A stretch of 64,000 nucleotides of DNA from Semisulcospira habei (taxonomy: Eukaryota > Mollusca > Gastropoda > Semisulcospiridae), in the NCBI GenBank assembly GCA_036245525.1, contig BTPG01000002.1, positions 168,436,625 through 168,500,624 of the forward strand. The letters are read 5' to 3'. The notes under the pieces are model-generated. The model worked only from the letters and a program-made list of their open reading frames with translations. It was not told the origin of the DNA and made no database searches. Made by a program: the position numbers and the translations under genes. Positions 40,303 to 51,008 of the stretch are shown here, piece after piece. Numbering within the stretch: the stretch's first letter is position 1; the number at the start of each line of letters is the position of its first letter.

Positions 40303-40644
40303 CAGGGGCGGATCAGTTACCTTGAATAGGGGCCCGAGGGGGGGTGGGGTCTAACATTTTGTTTGGGACCTTCAACCTTATAACCTCCCTGACGCTAGAC
40401 CTTGCTCCCATTGGCCGAAAAATCGAAAAAAAGGCGGGGGGCGGGGGGGGGGGGGGAAGAGAGCACATGCGTGTTAAGACTCTCATCATTTGCCAAAATA
40501 TCAAACAACGGGTGAGGGTCGGGGGGGGGGGGGAGTCCAAACACCCCAAATCGGGACTTTGTTAAAGCATTAATTTTAAGAATTTTAGGCTGTGGGTGGG
40601 TGGGGGGGGGCCGGAACCCCTGGATCCCCCCAAATCTGCCCCTG
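40303..40644. mobile_element. hAT-like non-autonomous DNA transposon (342 bp)
   Basis: Ends CAGGGGCGGATC and AATCTGCCCCTG form an imperfect inverted repeat. GATAT occurs directly on both sides (40298-40302, 40645-40649). It interrupts the telomere-like spacer, and the uninterrupted ATATCACTACGGCCT order is recovered when it is removed. The interior has poly-G tracts and TGTTTGGGACCTT. A second, truncated copy lies at 58808-58895. CAGGGGC termini are usual in hAT elements, though their duplications are normally 8 bp. Confidence 0.72.
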
Positions 40645-41407
40645 GATATCACTACGGCCTCCAAAGGTCACAAGTCTACGTTTCATTAGCACTACATGTC
40701 AATAGATCTATTTTGGCTGTAGTGCTCATGAACCGTGGTGCTAGTGACACGTAGTGCTACCGATAGTTCTACTAATACGTATGGCTAGGGTTACGGTTAG
40801 GAATATGGATAGTGTTGAGGTTAGGGTGAGGTACGGCTTTAGTTGCGGTTAGTGTTAGGTGTGGTTTGGTTACGCGTAGGGTTATGCATGATTAAGGTTA
40901 GGGTTATTCATAAGGTTACGGTTACGTTTAGGGTTAGGCAAGGTTAGGGTTAGGGCTAGGCATGATATTATTAGGCATGGTTATTGTTAGGGTTATGCAA
41001 AGGTTATGGTTATGGTTAGGCATGGTTAGATTTACGGTTAGGGATTAGACGGTTAAGGTTGGGCATGGTTAGGGTTAGGGTTAGCGATCGAAGTATCATC
41101 CGCAGGTAGTTGTTGTGATACGTATTGCTTGCAATACACACCCCTAACCATAACCCTAACCATGCCTAACCCAAACTCTAACCATAAATCTAACTATGCC
41201 TAACCCTAACCGTAACCCTAACGCTAACCCTAACTCTAACCGTAACACTAATCATGCCTAACCCTAACCATACCTAACCCTAACCCACAGCTACCATAAC
41301 CCTGACCCTAACCCTAACTATGCCGAACCTGACCCTAACCATAACCACAAGTATCAGTAGAACTACGTGTCGATAGCACTACATGTGGATAGCACACACT
41401 TACGGTT

Positions 41408-41760
<353 letters not shown>

Positions 41761-41844
41761 TACCGTTTCACAGCAACCGCACACCTTTTTAAGTCCTTTT
41801 TTAGGACGGGTCGCGGTGGGGCGAATTTAATAGCATGTCCATGA

Positions 41845-41972
41845 TGTCAAAGGCGGACAGGCTAAACCTCTAACAATTGAAGTAACAAGATAAAAATGAC
41901 GGCATGTCTAGTTACGCTAACCTCGCTGCTGAACGTACATTTGGCGCGAAGTGCCGAACGTGCGTATGTGCG

Positions 41973-42004
<32 letters not shown>

Positions 42005-42035
42005 TGTATGTATGTATGTGTATGTGTGTGTGTGT

Positions 42036-42086
<51 letters not shown>

Positions 42087-42140
42087 GTGTGGTGTGGTGT
42101 GGTGTGGTGTGGTGTGGTGTGGTGTGTGTGTGTGTGTGTG

Positions 42141-42226
<86 letters not shown>

Positions 42227-42240
42227 ACGTATGTGAAAGT
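41845..42240 (-). repeat. Composite (CA)n-core repeat, copy 7 with complex simple repeats
   Basis: GACAGGCTAAACCTC, AGTAACAAGATAAAAATGACGG, CTGCTGAACGTAC and GGCGCGAAGTGCC belong to the composite family. The core is (TATG)n at about 41974-42020, (TG)n, an eight-copy (GGTGT)n at 42086-42125, and (TG)n to 42224. Confidence 0.72.
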
Positions 42241-42244
42241 ACAT

Positions 42245-42905
42245 TTTTGGCTCACGTGCGAAGCAAAAGTGAGTCTATGTTTTGGGCCAGCGGTTGTCGG
42301 TCATCCGTCGTAAACTTTAACGTTGGCATTTTGTCGGAGACTTTTCAAGCTACATTCTTCAAACTTGGCCCAATGATACTTTGTGGCGGGGCCTTTCTAA
42401 ACATACCAATTTGAGTGACCTCTCACAAAGTTCAGGATCACGGGGGCTCAGGAATTCGGTCAAAAATAGCTATATTTTGACTTTTTTTTTCTTTCTGAAA
42501 TACTATTCACAACTTCAAACCCAAACTTGGTACAAAGATACCTGAGGGTAAGACCTTTCCATCATTAGTAATTTGGCTGATCCCTCGGTAAGTTCAAGGG
42601 TCACCAAGAGCCGGCTCAGGACATGGGTTCAAAATAACCATATTTTGACAAAAGATGTTATTTTCTCAAACACAACTTTAAACCCAAACGTCCTACAGAG
42701 ATACCTGATGGGAAGACCTATTTATGCATACTGTTTTGGATAACGCTTCGGAAAGGTCAAGGATCAAAGGCTGACAAATGTGTGTAAAATGCTAATTTTT
42801 GATAAAATTGTAGATATTAGCAACATTTTTGCAAATATTTTCAATCAAATTTGGCACAAAGGTAGCTGATGCTAAGACCTTCTTGTGCATAACAATTTAC
42901 TCAAC
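42245..42905 (+). repeat. AGGTCA-type dispersed repeat, second copy
   Basis: It begins GGCTCACGTGCGAAGCAAAAGTGAGTC and contains CTTTAACGTTGGCATTTTG, CAAACTTGGCCCAATGATAC and AAAGGTCAAGGATCA. It is colinear with 28540-29290 and 45671-46300. Confidence 0.75.
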
Positions 42906-42969
42906 TCATTGCAAAGGTCCCCGCCCCTCCAGACCCAAAATTTGTAAAAATGTCATAACAAAGACCTTT

Positions 42970-43500
42970 TTGGGGCGTGTTTGACCCCCCCCCCCCCCCC
43001 CCCCGTCCGACCCCCCACCCCTCCCTCGTTTGTTTATTCGGTCCCTGGAAGCAAGGTCGATCGCCTCGGGCCCCCCCCCCCCCCCCCCCCCGCCCTCCCC
43101 ACTGTTTCTTTCGGCCCCTGAAAGCAAGGTGTGTCGATCTTCTCTCCCCCCCCTCCCCCTCCGCCCCCCCCCCACCCCCGTTGTTTGAATTTTGCGGCCT
43201 CTGGAAGCAAGGTCCATCCACTACCTCCCCCCACCTCTCCTCGTTGTTTGATTCTTCGGCCCCTGGAAGCAAGGTCCCCCCCCCCCCCCCCCCCCCCATT
43301 GTTTGATTACAATGTCTGACGACAACCCCCTCCCCGTTGTTTAATTTTGCGGCCCCCGTCGAAGCAAAGTGTAGCATCATGTGGAGGTCTTTTGTATCAG
43401 GTTCAAGGTCCCAAACAAGAAGTTGGACCCCCCCCCCCCCCCGCCCCTCCCCCCCTCCGCCCCCCCCCCCCCCCATCCCCCGGAGTAAAGTGATCCGGCC
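42970..43500. repeat. C-rich minisatellite, ~75-bp unit
   Basis: Five or six units each containing GTTGTTTGATTNTTCGGCCC, then CTGGAAGCAAGGT and a C homopolymer of varying length. Glycine- and proline-rich frames on either strand are artefacts. Confidence 0.88.
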
Positions 43501-43577
43501 CTGTCATGTGTTCTTAGAACACATTTCGGCCATATGAGTCATGTGTGTAATTCAGTCAACATCGAGTATTTTTGAAC

Positions 43578-43735
43578 GTGTCTCAACCCATTTCGCCAGA
43601 GACCCTGAAGCAGGAGATGGATTGACCATGATAATTCAAGGGTAGCCTTGAATTATCGTGGTCAAGATATGCAGCTGGTACACAGAGGTTAGGCGGCAAC
43701 ATCTCCAACATTTGAGAAATGGTTCCTTGGGGCTT
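43578..43735. mobile_element. Palindromic MITE, family B, internally deleted
   Basis: AACCCATTTCGCC at the left end, then CAGGAGATGGATTGACCATG and CTTGAATTATCGTGGTCA as hairpin arms, lacking the GGCGCC centre of the other copies. Right end CTTGGGGCTTAA. Confidence 0.7.
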
Positions 43736-43762
43736 AAAGTCAGTCATCTGTGTGTGTTGTGA

Positions 43763-43764
<2 letters not shown>

Positions 43765-43803
<39 letters not shown>

Positions 43804-43850
43804 TATGGGTTTAACGCCGAGCAGGCGACTAAGGCCATCTCATGGCGGTG
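43765..43850 (+). repeat. (GTTA)n followed by SINE/LINE-tail-like segment
   Basis: Nine GTTA units (43766-43802), then TATATGGGTTTAACGCCGAGCAGGCGACTAAGGCCATCTCATGGCGG. GGTTTAACGCCG...ACTAAGGCCAT is a common dispersed motif in molluscan DNA, here probably the 3' end of a retroposon read on the minus strand with GTTA as its tail. Confidence 0.5.
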
Positions 43851-43854
43851 TGTT

Positions 43855-43935
43855 GTGAAGGGGTGGGGGAGGGGGGGTGTGCTTGGGGGGGGGAGGGTGT
43901 GTGTGTGTGTGGGGGGGGAGGGGGGGGGGTTGTGG
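43855..43935 (+). repeat. G-rich simple repeat
   Basis: Poly-G tracts with GT interruptions. Potential G-quadruplex-forming sequence, no gene. Confidence 0.85.
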
Positions 43936-44164
43936 GTGGGTGAAAAAAAATATGTGAGGCTAGTATCTGATAAGTTATTGCCCGGGTCACCGGGGTTCCC
44001 TACACTGACCCTTTTAGGCCTGAGGGAGGTCAAAGAAACCATGCATTGTATCCCTTGCTAAGGTATTCAAGTTGTTTTGTTTAGAAAAAAAATCAGTTTC
44101 GCTCATCTTGCGGTTATATGACACCATTGAATGGCCATTCTGACCACGCGGCAACATGTAGCTC

Positions 44165-44650
44165 GTGCCGCTTCCAAAGTTTAGCCGTAGTAAATGAAAA
44201 GAAAAGGGGAGACTGCCAGTGCTAATATTTTAGGAAGGTTACAAAGTAAAGTAGGTTATAGCACTGTCAGGGGAGAGAAATGTGCATGATTGACCAGTGA
44301 TCATAGAGCTACTGTGGCCAAAGCACCCAAAAAAAAAAAAAAATGAGATAGGAAAGAGAGGGGGCGCTAAGAAAGTGACTGCGGCATATGGAAGCCCCCC
44401 CCCCCTCCCTCCCCCCCCCCCCACTCCCCGAAGGCCGATGGTATGCTGAGGAGGTCGCCAAGACCGAAACAGCTGTCCACACCGGCTAAATATCTGGACC
44501 CTCCTTGGGGGACCTAGATTTAAATTTCCATGCACTGAGAGGCTGGAACAGTGGTTATGTGATACGCCCCCCTTCGGGGGGGGGGGGGGGGGGGCTTTCA
44601 TATGCATTGCTTTCAGTCACTTTCTTAGCGCCCCCTCTCTTTCCTATCTC

Positions 44651-44734
<84 letters not shown>

Positions 44735-45365
44735 GGCCACAGTAGATCTATGATCACTGGTCAGTCATGCACATTTCTCTCCCCTGACAGTGCTATAACC
44801 TACTTTACTTTGTAACCTTCCTAAAATATTAGCACTGGCAGTCTCCCCTTTTCTTTTCATTTATTACTACAATATCGACTGCAACCCCTTCCCCCCTTTT
44901 GGTAGGTTCTCTTTTAGGGTGCATGCAAATTTAACTCTAGGTGGTGGCATGGAATGTCACACAGTATGCCCCTGCAGACACCACAGTAAAATGTGGTTGT
45001 CATTGCAGGTAGGCAGAATTTCCTGCCTCCTCAAGTATTGCCGATGGTGTGCTGAAGAGGTCGCCAAGACCGAAACAGCTGTCCACACCGGCTAAATATC
45101 TGGACCCCGCTTGGGGGACCTAGATTTAAATTTCCATGCACTGAGTGGCTAGAACAGTGGATATGTGATACGCCCCCTTCGGGGGGGGGGGGGCTTCCAT
45201 ATGCATTGCTTTCAGTCACTTTCTTAGCGCCCCTCTCTTTCCTATCTCATTTTTGTGTGTGTGTGTGTGTGCTTTGGTCACAGTAGATCTATGATCACTG
45301 GTCAATCATGCACATTTCTCTCCCCTGACAGTGCTATAACCTACTTTACTTTGTAACCTTTAGCC
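44165..45365. repeat. Block present three times, once inverted
   Basis: The series TCATATGCATTGCTTTCAGTC, ACTTTCTTAGCGCCCC, TCTCTTTCCTATCTCA, CACAGTAGATCTATGATCAC and CTCTCCCCTGACAGTGCTAT occurs at 44605-44870 and 45190-45362 in plus orientation and at 44165-44398 in minus orientation. The segment GCCGATGGTNTGCTGANGAGGTCGCC...CACACCGGCTAAATATCTGG occurs at 44433-44575 and 45041-45180. An A run, long (GT)n (44653-44731) or short (GT)n sits at the same internal position in each. Confidence 0.85.
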
Positions 45366-45399
45366 GTATTTGTTTTGTAGATTAGAGTCTTAATGTGCG

Positions 45400-45591
45400 T
45401 TTGGATATTTGCAAAGGATTACAACTCCGCCATTGCCGGTCCCAAGCCCGGATGAAAAAGGAGGAGGGACTGAAACGACTACTGTGACGCTAAACGCCGG
45501 GCGGCCTCAAGGAAAAGGCTACTACGCCGAAACTGTTGAATATCAAAAAACGCTCGTTGACAGTCACACTGGTGCTGAGATTGATTTTAAG
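45400..45591 (+). CDS. Candidate internal exon of an unidentified gene
   Basis: An open frame of more than 60 codons reads RITTPPLPVPSPDEKGG, TETTTVTLNAGRPQGKGYY, AETVEYQKTLVDSHTG and AEIDFK, then meets a good donor AAG|GTAAGA at 45591/45592. The composition is that of an ordinary protein, unlike the repeat-derived frames nearby. The acceptor is uncertain: TTTGCAAAG near 45416 has no pyrimidine tract, and TTTTGTAG at 45380 would put a stop in frame. I do not recognise the family. It may also be an exon of a decayed gene. Confidence 0.4.
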
Positions 45592-45670
45592 GTAAGATTT
45601 CATTTTTACAGCGTTCACGTGAGGAGGTCACAGATAGTGAAAGGACCGCATTCACTTAAGTGTTCTGTTG

Positions 45671-46400
45671 GCTCACTGACGTGCCGAGCGAAAGTAAGTC
45701 TATTATTTAGGTTCAGAGTGGTGTTTCTGTCCGTCTGTGTCGAAAACTTTAAACTTTGGCATTTTCTCGGAGACTATTCAAGCCACAGTCTTTCAACTTG
45801 GCCCAAGGATACTTTGTGGCAAGACCTTTCCAAGCATACCGATTTGAGTGACCTCTCACGAAGGGGAAGGTCACAGGGGCTCAGGAAATAAGTCAAAAAT
45901 AGCTTTTTTGGGACATAATTTATTTTGTTCTCAAATATTATTCACAACTGTGCATACTAATTTACTTAACTCGTTGCAAATGTCAAGGGTGGGGGAGGGG
46001 TTGGGGGTGTACATATGTGTCAAAAATACTTACAATTGGAGAAAACATGGACTTTGCTGGTGCGAAAGCCAGTCATTTACTTATTGTCACAAAGTATATC
46101 GGTTGTCCACGTGAGGGCATAATGGCTTTCCCTTTTTGTGCAAAGAATTGTAGTTACATGTATTATCAACAGTTTTGCAAAAATTTTCAATCAAATTTGG
46201 CACGCAAGTAGTTGATGATGATGATAAGACCTTCCTATGTAAACTAGTTCAGTCAACTCCGATGATATCATAAAGGTCAAGGGTCACGCGTGTTTGACAG
46301 CTGTGTGAAAACTAATTAAATTTGAGAAAACATGGATTTCGCTGATGCAGAAGTCATCTCTTTGTCACAAGGGTCACACATCTTGCATCTAATCCACATT
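45671..46400 (+). repeat. AGGTCA-type dispersed repeat, third copy
   Basis: GGCTCACTGACGTGCCGAGCGAAAGTAAGTC, then TTTGGCATTTTCTCGGAGAC, ACTTTGTGGCAAGACCTTTCC and AAGGTCAAGGGTCACGCG. Colinear with 42245-42905. Confidence 0.72.
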
Positions 46401-46554
46401 ATGGTCTGCGGGGTTAAATCAAGATCTATGCCCTTTGCAGATGGGTGGCATTTTGCCTATTGATGGCACTGCTTTTATCAAGGCTTACTTAAGTCAGCAA
46501 CACAATATCAAGATTAATCGTGCGGGTGGTGGGATCATTTTTATATATGCATGT

Positions 46555-46592
46555 GACTGTGTGTGTGTGTATGTGTGTGTGTGTCTCTCTCT

Positions 46593-46679
<87 letters not shown>

Positions 46680-46716
46680 AAAGAAGCAACTTCGTCACCA
46701 CGCAGACATATGACGC

Positions 46717-46811
<95 letters not shown>
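46555..46811 (+). repeat. (GT)n then (CT)n microsatellites
   Basis: GT at 46555-46676 with a CTCTCTCTCT interruption near 46585, and pure CT at 46720-46811. Confidence 0.97.
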
Positions 46812-46814
<3 letters not shown>

Positions 46815-47051
46815 TGCTCGCTCTTTCTCACACATATGCGCGCATCTCCAAGTGGCATAAATCCTCATGTGCCCGGAGGTCGCATGAACATCTATACCTC
46901 TTGAGGATGTTTGAAGCACGCGCATGCACTTACGCACATGCACACGCATACACTTACACACACATCGATGCGCTTTGTCGCCATTTTCGAAAGTCTTGAA
47001 TTGAAAGCGAAACTCATATCACGTTAAATATATCATGACAATGACGTTTGA

Positions 47052-48372
47052 GACCTCAGCAAGTGTTCCAACTACAGAGGAATCACCTTGCTGTCGGTAC
47101 CGGGAAGGGTCTTCAGCAGGATCATCCTGGAGAGAATGAAGAGCTCCGTTGACCCCCAGCTGGGAGACCAGCGGGCAGGATTCAGGAAGAACCGATCGTG
47201 TACAGACCAGATCGCCACTCTCCGCATCATCGTGGAACAGTCTCTGGAGTGGGGCTCCCCGCTGTACGTCAACTTTGTGGATTATGAGAAAGCATTTGAC
47301 AGCGTGGACCGAGAGACTCTGTGGAAACTCCTACGACACTACGGTGTACCCACAAAGCTCGTCCGCCTGATCAAGGGCAGCTATGATGGCATGACATGTC
47401 GCGTGATCCACGAAGGGCAGTTCACCGGGGAGCTCCAGGTCAGAACTGGTGTCGGGCAGGGGTGTCTGCTGTCTCCGTTCCTCTTCCTACTGGCCATGGA
47501 CTGGGTCATGAAGATGACCACAGAGCACAGACGAGGTGGAATACAGTGGACACTGTGGACACAGCTTGACGACCTCGATTTTGCAGACGACTTGGCATTA
47601 CTGTCCCACACTCATCAACAAATGCAGGACAGGACCACGGGGCTTGCTGGCATCTCGTCCCAGGTGGGCCTCACCATTCACAAACAGAAAACAAGGACAA
47701 TGAGGCTGAACGCAACCAGGGAGGAACCAGTCTTGCTTGCTGGCACCCCGTTGGGGGAGGTGGAGTCCTTCACCTATCTCGGGAGCATCGTGGACAAAGA
47801 GGGCGGCACTGGTGCAGATGTCGGAGCACGAATCGGTAAAGCCAGAGCAGCCTTTCTCCAGTTGAAAAAAGTGTGGAGTTCCAGAGGGCTGTCACAGCAC
47901 ACCAGGGTCCGGATTTTCAACTCCAATGTAAAAGCAGTTCTCCTATATGGAGCAGAGACATGGAGATTGACAGAGACCACAGTCAACAGAGTACAGACCT
48001 TCATGAACAGTTGCCTTAGAAGAATTTTGAAAATCCACTGGCCAGAGAGGATCAGCAACGTCGGACTCTGGGAGAGAGCAGAGCAGATGACGGCAGAGAA
48101 TGAGATTGGGCGAAGGGGATGGGGATGGATCGGTCACAGTCTGAGAGAGCCAGCTTCCAGTATCACTAGGCAGGCATTGTCATGGGACCCCCAGGGAGGG
48201 AGGAAAAGAGGTAGGCCGAGAAACTCCTGGCGTCGAGACCTCCAAGCAGACATCAAGAGACTGGGAACCACCTGGAGTAGAATCGAAGGAGAAGCACAGG
48301 ACAGGAGTTGCTGGAGGTCTCTCGTCGACGGCCTATACCCGGGTAGGGGTGACAGGCGTAAGTAAAGTAAGT
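47052..48372 (+). mobile_element. 5'-truncated LINE with 12-bp target-site duplication
   Basis: AATGACGTTTGA occurs directly before the element (47040-47051) and directly after it (48373-48384). The 3' end carries a short tail, GTAAGTAAAGTAAGTA, typical of RTE-like elements rather than poly-A. The 5' end is truncated inside the reverse transcriptase. The intact frame and exact duplication indicate a recent insertion. Confidence 0.92.
47058..48365 (+). CDS. LINE reverse transcriptase, C-terminal two thirds, frame open
   Basis: The frame opens SKCSNYRGITLLSVPGR and continues without stop for over 430 codons. It contains QRAGFRKNRSCTDQ, VNFVDYEKAFDSVDRETLW (polymerase motif A), GVGQGCLLSPFLF (motif B), LDFADDLALLSH (catalytic motif C), YLGSIVDKEGG, LLYGAETWRLT and a basic end GGRKRGRPRNSWRRDL. 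The endonuclease and the first part of the reverse transcriptase are missing, so it is not autonomous. There is no start codon context of its own. Reading begins at the truncation point, and the first internal ATG is at about 47136. Confidence 0.93.
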   Translation, partial: SKCSNYRGITLLSVPGRVFSRIILERMKSSVDPQLGDQRAGFRKNRSCTDQIATLRIIVEQSLEWGSPLYVNFVDYEKAFDSVDRETLWKLLRHYGVPTKLVRLIKGSYDGMTCRVIHEGQFTGELQVRTGVGQGCLLSPFLFLLAMDWVMKMTTEHRRGGIQWTLWTQLDDLDFADDLALLSHTHQQMQDRTTGLAGISSQVGLTIHKQKTRTMRLNATREEPVLLAGTPLGEVESFTYLGSIVDKEGGTGADVGARIGKARAAFLQLKKVWSSRGLSQHTRVRIFNSNVKAVLLYGAETWRLTETTVNRVQTFMNSCLRRILKIHWPERISNVGLWERAEQMTAENEIGRRGWGWIGHSLREPASSITRQALSWDPQGGRKRGRPRNSWRRDLQADIKRLGTTWSRIEGEAQDRSCWRSLVDGLYPGRGDRRK

Positions 48373-48934
48373 AATGACGTTTGACAAACCAATGACACAT
48401 ATGCGTGCATCTCTAAGAGTCATAGATCCTCAATTGCCTTGCGGGTGCATGGACATCTATGTCTCTTACGGATGTTTGCAGCGTGCGCATGCACGCACGC
48501 ACACGCACACGCATACACACACATCGACGCGCTTTCAAAAGAAAATGCAGGTGTACTTAGTATAGCATGTAGCTAGGTAAAGTCAACCTGATTTCACACA
48601 AATTATAGCAAGACTGAAATTGTACCGTGAAATTCTAGTTTTGTCACTATTTTCCCAAGTCTTGAAGCGAAAGCGAATCTCATATCACGTTAAATATAAA
48701 ATTACGTAAAAACAAAAAAAAATATGTCATGACAAATGACGTTTGACACTGCGCGCGCCCCTTATAGAGTTCACTATCGGCATTGGCACATCTGCGAGGC
48801 TTTTTCAAAAGGAGATATTTCAACATCAGAATCCGCAAGTCAAAGACAAAAGGTAGAGACCCTTGACAGCGAAGACAGCTCTCATACAGAAGGGACTTTG
48901 TGGGTTATGGTTCATCCCATCTTGTTATGATTTT

Positions 48935-49030
48935 CACTAACACTGTGTGTCAATATCACCACGCCTTCCAAAGTACAAGTGTATAAGCACTACGTGTTGA
49001 CAGATCTATTTTGGCTGTAGTGCTATTGCC
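48935..49030 (+). repeat. Dispersed remnant of the telomere-like array spacer
   Basis: TGTGTGTCAATATCACCACG, CCTTCCAAAGTACA and AGATCTATTTTGGCTGTAGTGCTAT match the spacers at 40650-40720 and 41660-41745. No telomere-like blocks accompany it. Confidence 0.7.
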
Positions 49031-49493
49031 ATGCCCCCCCCCCCCTCCCCGCCCCTCTCTCTCACACCAGCACCATGCACCCCTCGTTTGAAGTCAACAA
49101 GTGGTGTATTTGTAGGATCACACTCTCTTCAAATTCTCAGCAACTGTGACACCGCCGACAGGAAGAGGTCCCATGAAAAGATCTACGAAATCTCCGACAC
49201 GATTTAACTGCCCACATTTGCTGTCACACCAAAGCCAACAAGGTTTGCGCTTGGAACAACTTTTTAGCCCACCCCTTCTCGGCAGTCAGTAATGCGCTAT
49301 TTTGTCTGTCTAAAAACATTCCCAACAACTGTGCGCGTGATCTTGAAGTGATGTAGCAGACATCAACTTGGTTTTTGACATATCTGTCTTATTCTCTTTG
49401 CTACCACTGGACGCACATATTGCTCTGAAATCTTTCGTAATTCAGTCCCACCGTCAAATAAATATGTCAGTTGTGTCCACAAGAGCCAAAATC

Positions 49494-49584
49494 GCCATGA
49501 GCCACCGTACCCACGGGGCTCATGAGGATCTATGTGTCTTGCAGATGGACCCTATTGAGAGTTTATCGGCTGTGAAGGGGTTAA
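49494..49584 (+). mobile_element. Family A MITE, 3' part
   Basis: CATGAGCCACCG and ACGGGGCTCATGAGGATCTATG as a partial hairpin, then GCAGATGG and the right end GGCTGTGAAGGGG|TTAA at 49581-49584. The left end is not recognisable. Confidence 0.65.
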
Positions 49585-49589
49585 GTCAA

Positions 49590-50300
49590 AATATCATCAG
49601 GCAATTTTTTTTTTTTAATCGGGCCTGTCCTTTCAGAGATATTGCCTGCACAAAGGCCCACACAAATATGACCTCTGCGACCTACACCTTACAGATCGTG
49701 AATTCATTCTGTTAAAGACATCACACATGAGGATAAGGCATAATTTCCCCCCCCCCCCCCCTTTCCCCCCCCCCCCCCCCCACCCCCCAACAAAAAAAAA
49801 AATCAGCGCAAATCAGCACAGCGGTTTTAGAGGTATTTTCTACTCAATAATCTGCAAAACAAATATGGCAACTATGACCTTGACCTTGAGGTAGAGGCGC
49901 AGTTAAGAGTGATGGCAATGTATGATGTGGTAAAATACTATTATCTAAAATTTGGATTGAATAGGCCCAATGGTTTTTGAGATATTGCCTAGCACACAAA
50001 TCTGCACAAAACTAATATGGCCGCTGTGACCTTTGCCTTTAAGGCAGTGAAAAGATTCTGGTATGCAAAACTCTGCATCTTCACAAAATATCACAATTTG
50101 CCATTTGGATCAAATCGTTTCGGCGTTTACAGCAACATTGCCCGGAAAATGGCATACATAGTAAATGTAGCCGTTGTGACCTTGACCTTGATGAAAGTGA
50201 CATGGTCCTGGTGTTGGATACTCTGTATTGAGAAAAAATATCAACATCTGAAATTTGAAACAAACTGGCTGAATGGTTTCCGATATGTACTCTAGACGAA
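49590..50300 (+). repeat. Degenerate ~200-bp tandem repeat with TGACCTTGACCTT motifs
   Basis: Units contain GAGATATTGCCTNGCACA, AAATATGGCNNCTATGACCT, TTGACCTTGANG and GGTATGCAAAACTC-like segments. Three to four diverged copies can be aligned by eye. A C-homopolymer block lies at 49747-49788. Confidence 0.6.
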
Positions 50301-50850
50301 CACTGCTCCTTATATGAAACACTGTTCTAAATATGAAACACGTTTCATATTTGTGCTCTTTGCGATTTATAATAGGAACAAGATACCTCTCCAGGAAAAT
50401 GCGTGCCTCCAGAACAACAAAAAGAGAACCAAACGAATGCCGCTTGTTATCTGATCTTCGAAGACTGCTCTTCATGACAAGAATGGTTATTTTTAAAAAT
50501 CACAAAACTAAATGCTGATGTGGTTTTTTCAAAATGGCGGAAAATAAGAAGCAGAAGGGTAAAAGTAACATTTTTTCGGCGTGTTTTCGTTTTCATCAAG
50601 CCTGGCATTCTTGTACCGGAAATAAGGCTCAGTAAAGTAGCTCTATATTACTGCACAGACAGAATTTGGAAAAGTTATTCTGTTTCGACGGGAGCAGGGT
50701 GTTTCATAATAGGCACTGTTTCGTAATCGGAGCTCCTCCCCTAACCATCGATCCTCCGCTACTGGCTTTTTTATATACAGTTTTTCCCCGCTCTGAACAG
50801 CACGAGTACAGTTATTGTTTGTTGAGGAATGTGCTTTACTGGAAGAAGAT
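50301..50850. other. No gene recognised
   Basis: ATATGAAACACTGTTCTAAATATGAAACACG at 50313-50345 is a short self-similar stretch. Otherwise unique-looking sequence, with no exon identified. Confidence 0.5.
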
Positions 50851-50855
50851 CTTGC

Positions 50856-50942
<87 letters not shown>
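50856..50942 (+). repeat. (ATT)n microsatellite
   Basis: About 29 ATT units, followed by a less regular ATT-rich stretch to 51000. It sits just before the Ig-like exon. Confidence 0.97.
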
Positions 50943-50944
<2 letters not shown>

Positions 50945-51008
50945 TGTTATGTTTGTTGTTATTTTGTTTATTATTATCATCATCATTATTTGTTATTATA
51001 CCTGCCAG

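Larger units (their letters stand above)
38500..41405. repeat. Telomere-like higher-order array with alternating strands
   Basis: Degenerate TTAGGG-type G-strand blocks (38500-38740, 39612-39850, 40775-41090) alternate with CCCTAA-type C-strand blocks (38795-38990, 39885-40050, 41140-41355). A typical variant unit is TTAGGCATGGTTAGGGTTACGG. Between blocks lies a second motif, CACTACGTGTCGATAG and variants (TCACTAGCACTACG). The period is about 1.1-1.2 kb. Insertions at 39301-39611 and 40303-40644 interrupt it. A stray copy of the spacer occurs at 48935-49030. It is an interstitial or subtelomeric satellite rather than a functional telomere. Confidence 0.85.
46829..48760 (+). repeat. Tandem duplication split by a LINE insertion
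   Basis: 46829-47051 and 48391-48755 are two copies of one segment. Shared phrases are CACATATGCG, a family-A-like hairpin (46845-46912; 48410-48476), GAGGATGTTTGAAGC/GGATGTTTGCAGC, ACACACATCGA, and AAGCGAAACTCATATCACGTTAAATAT, ending CATGACAAATGACGTTTGA. The second copy has about 130 extra bases (48540-48660). The LINE sits at the boundary. Confidence 0.8.

Noticed and set aside
38500..41405. Functional chromosome end
   Set aside because: Repeats are degenerate, occur on both strands and are followed by ordinary sequence on both sides.
42901..43476. 191-codon minus-strand Gly-rich frame
   Set aside because: Produced by the C-rich ~75-bp minisatellite. The composition follows homopolymers and the frame changes with repeat length.
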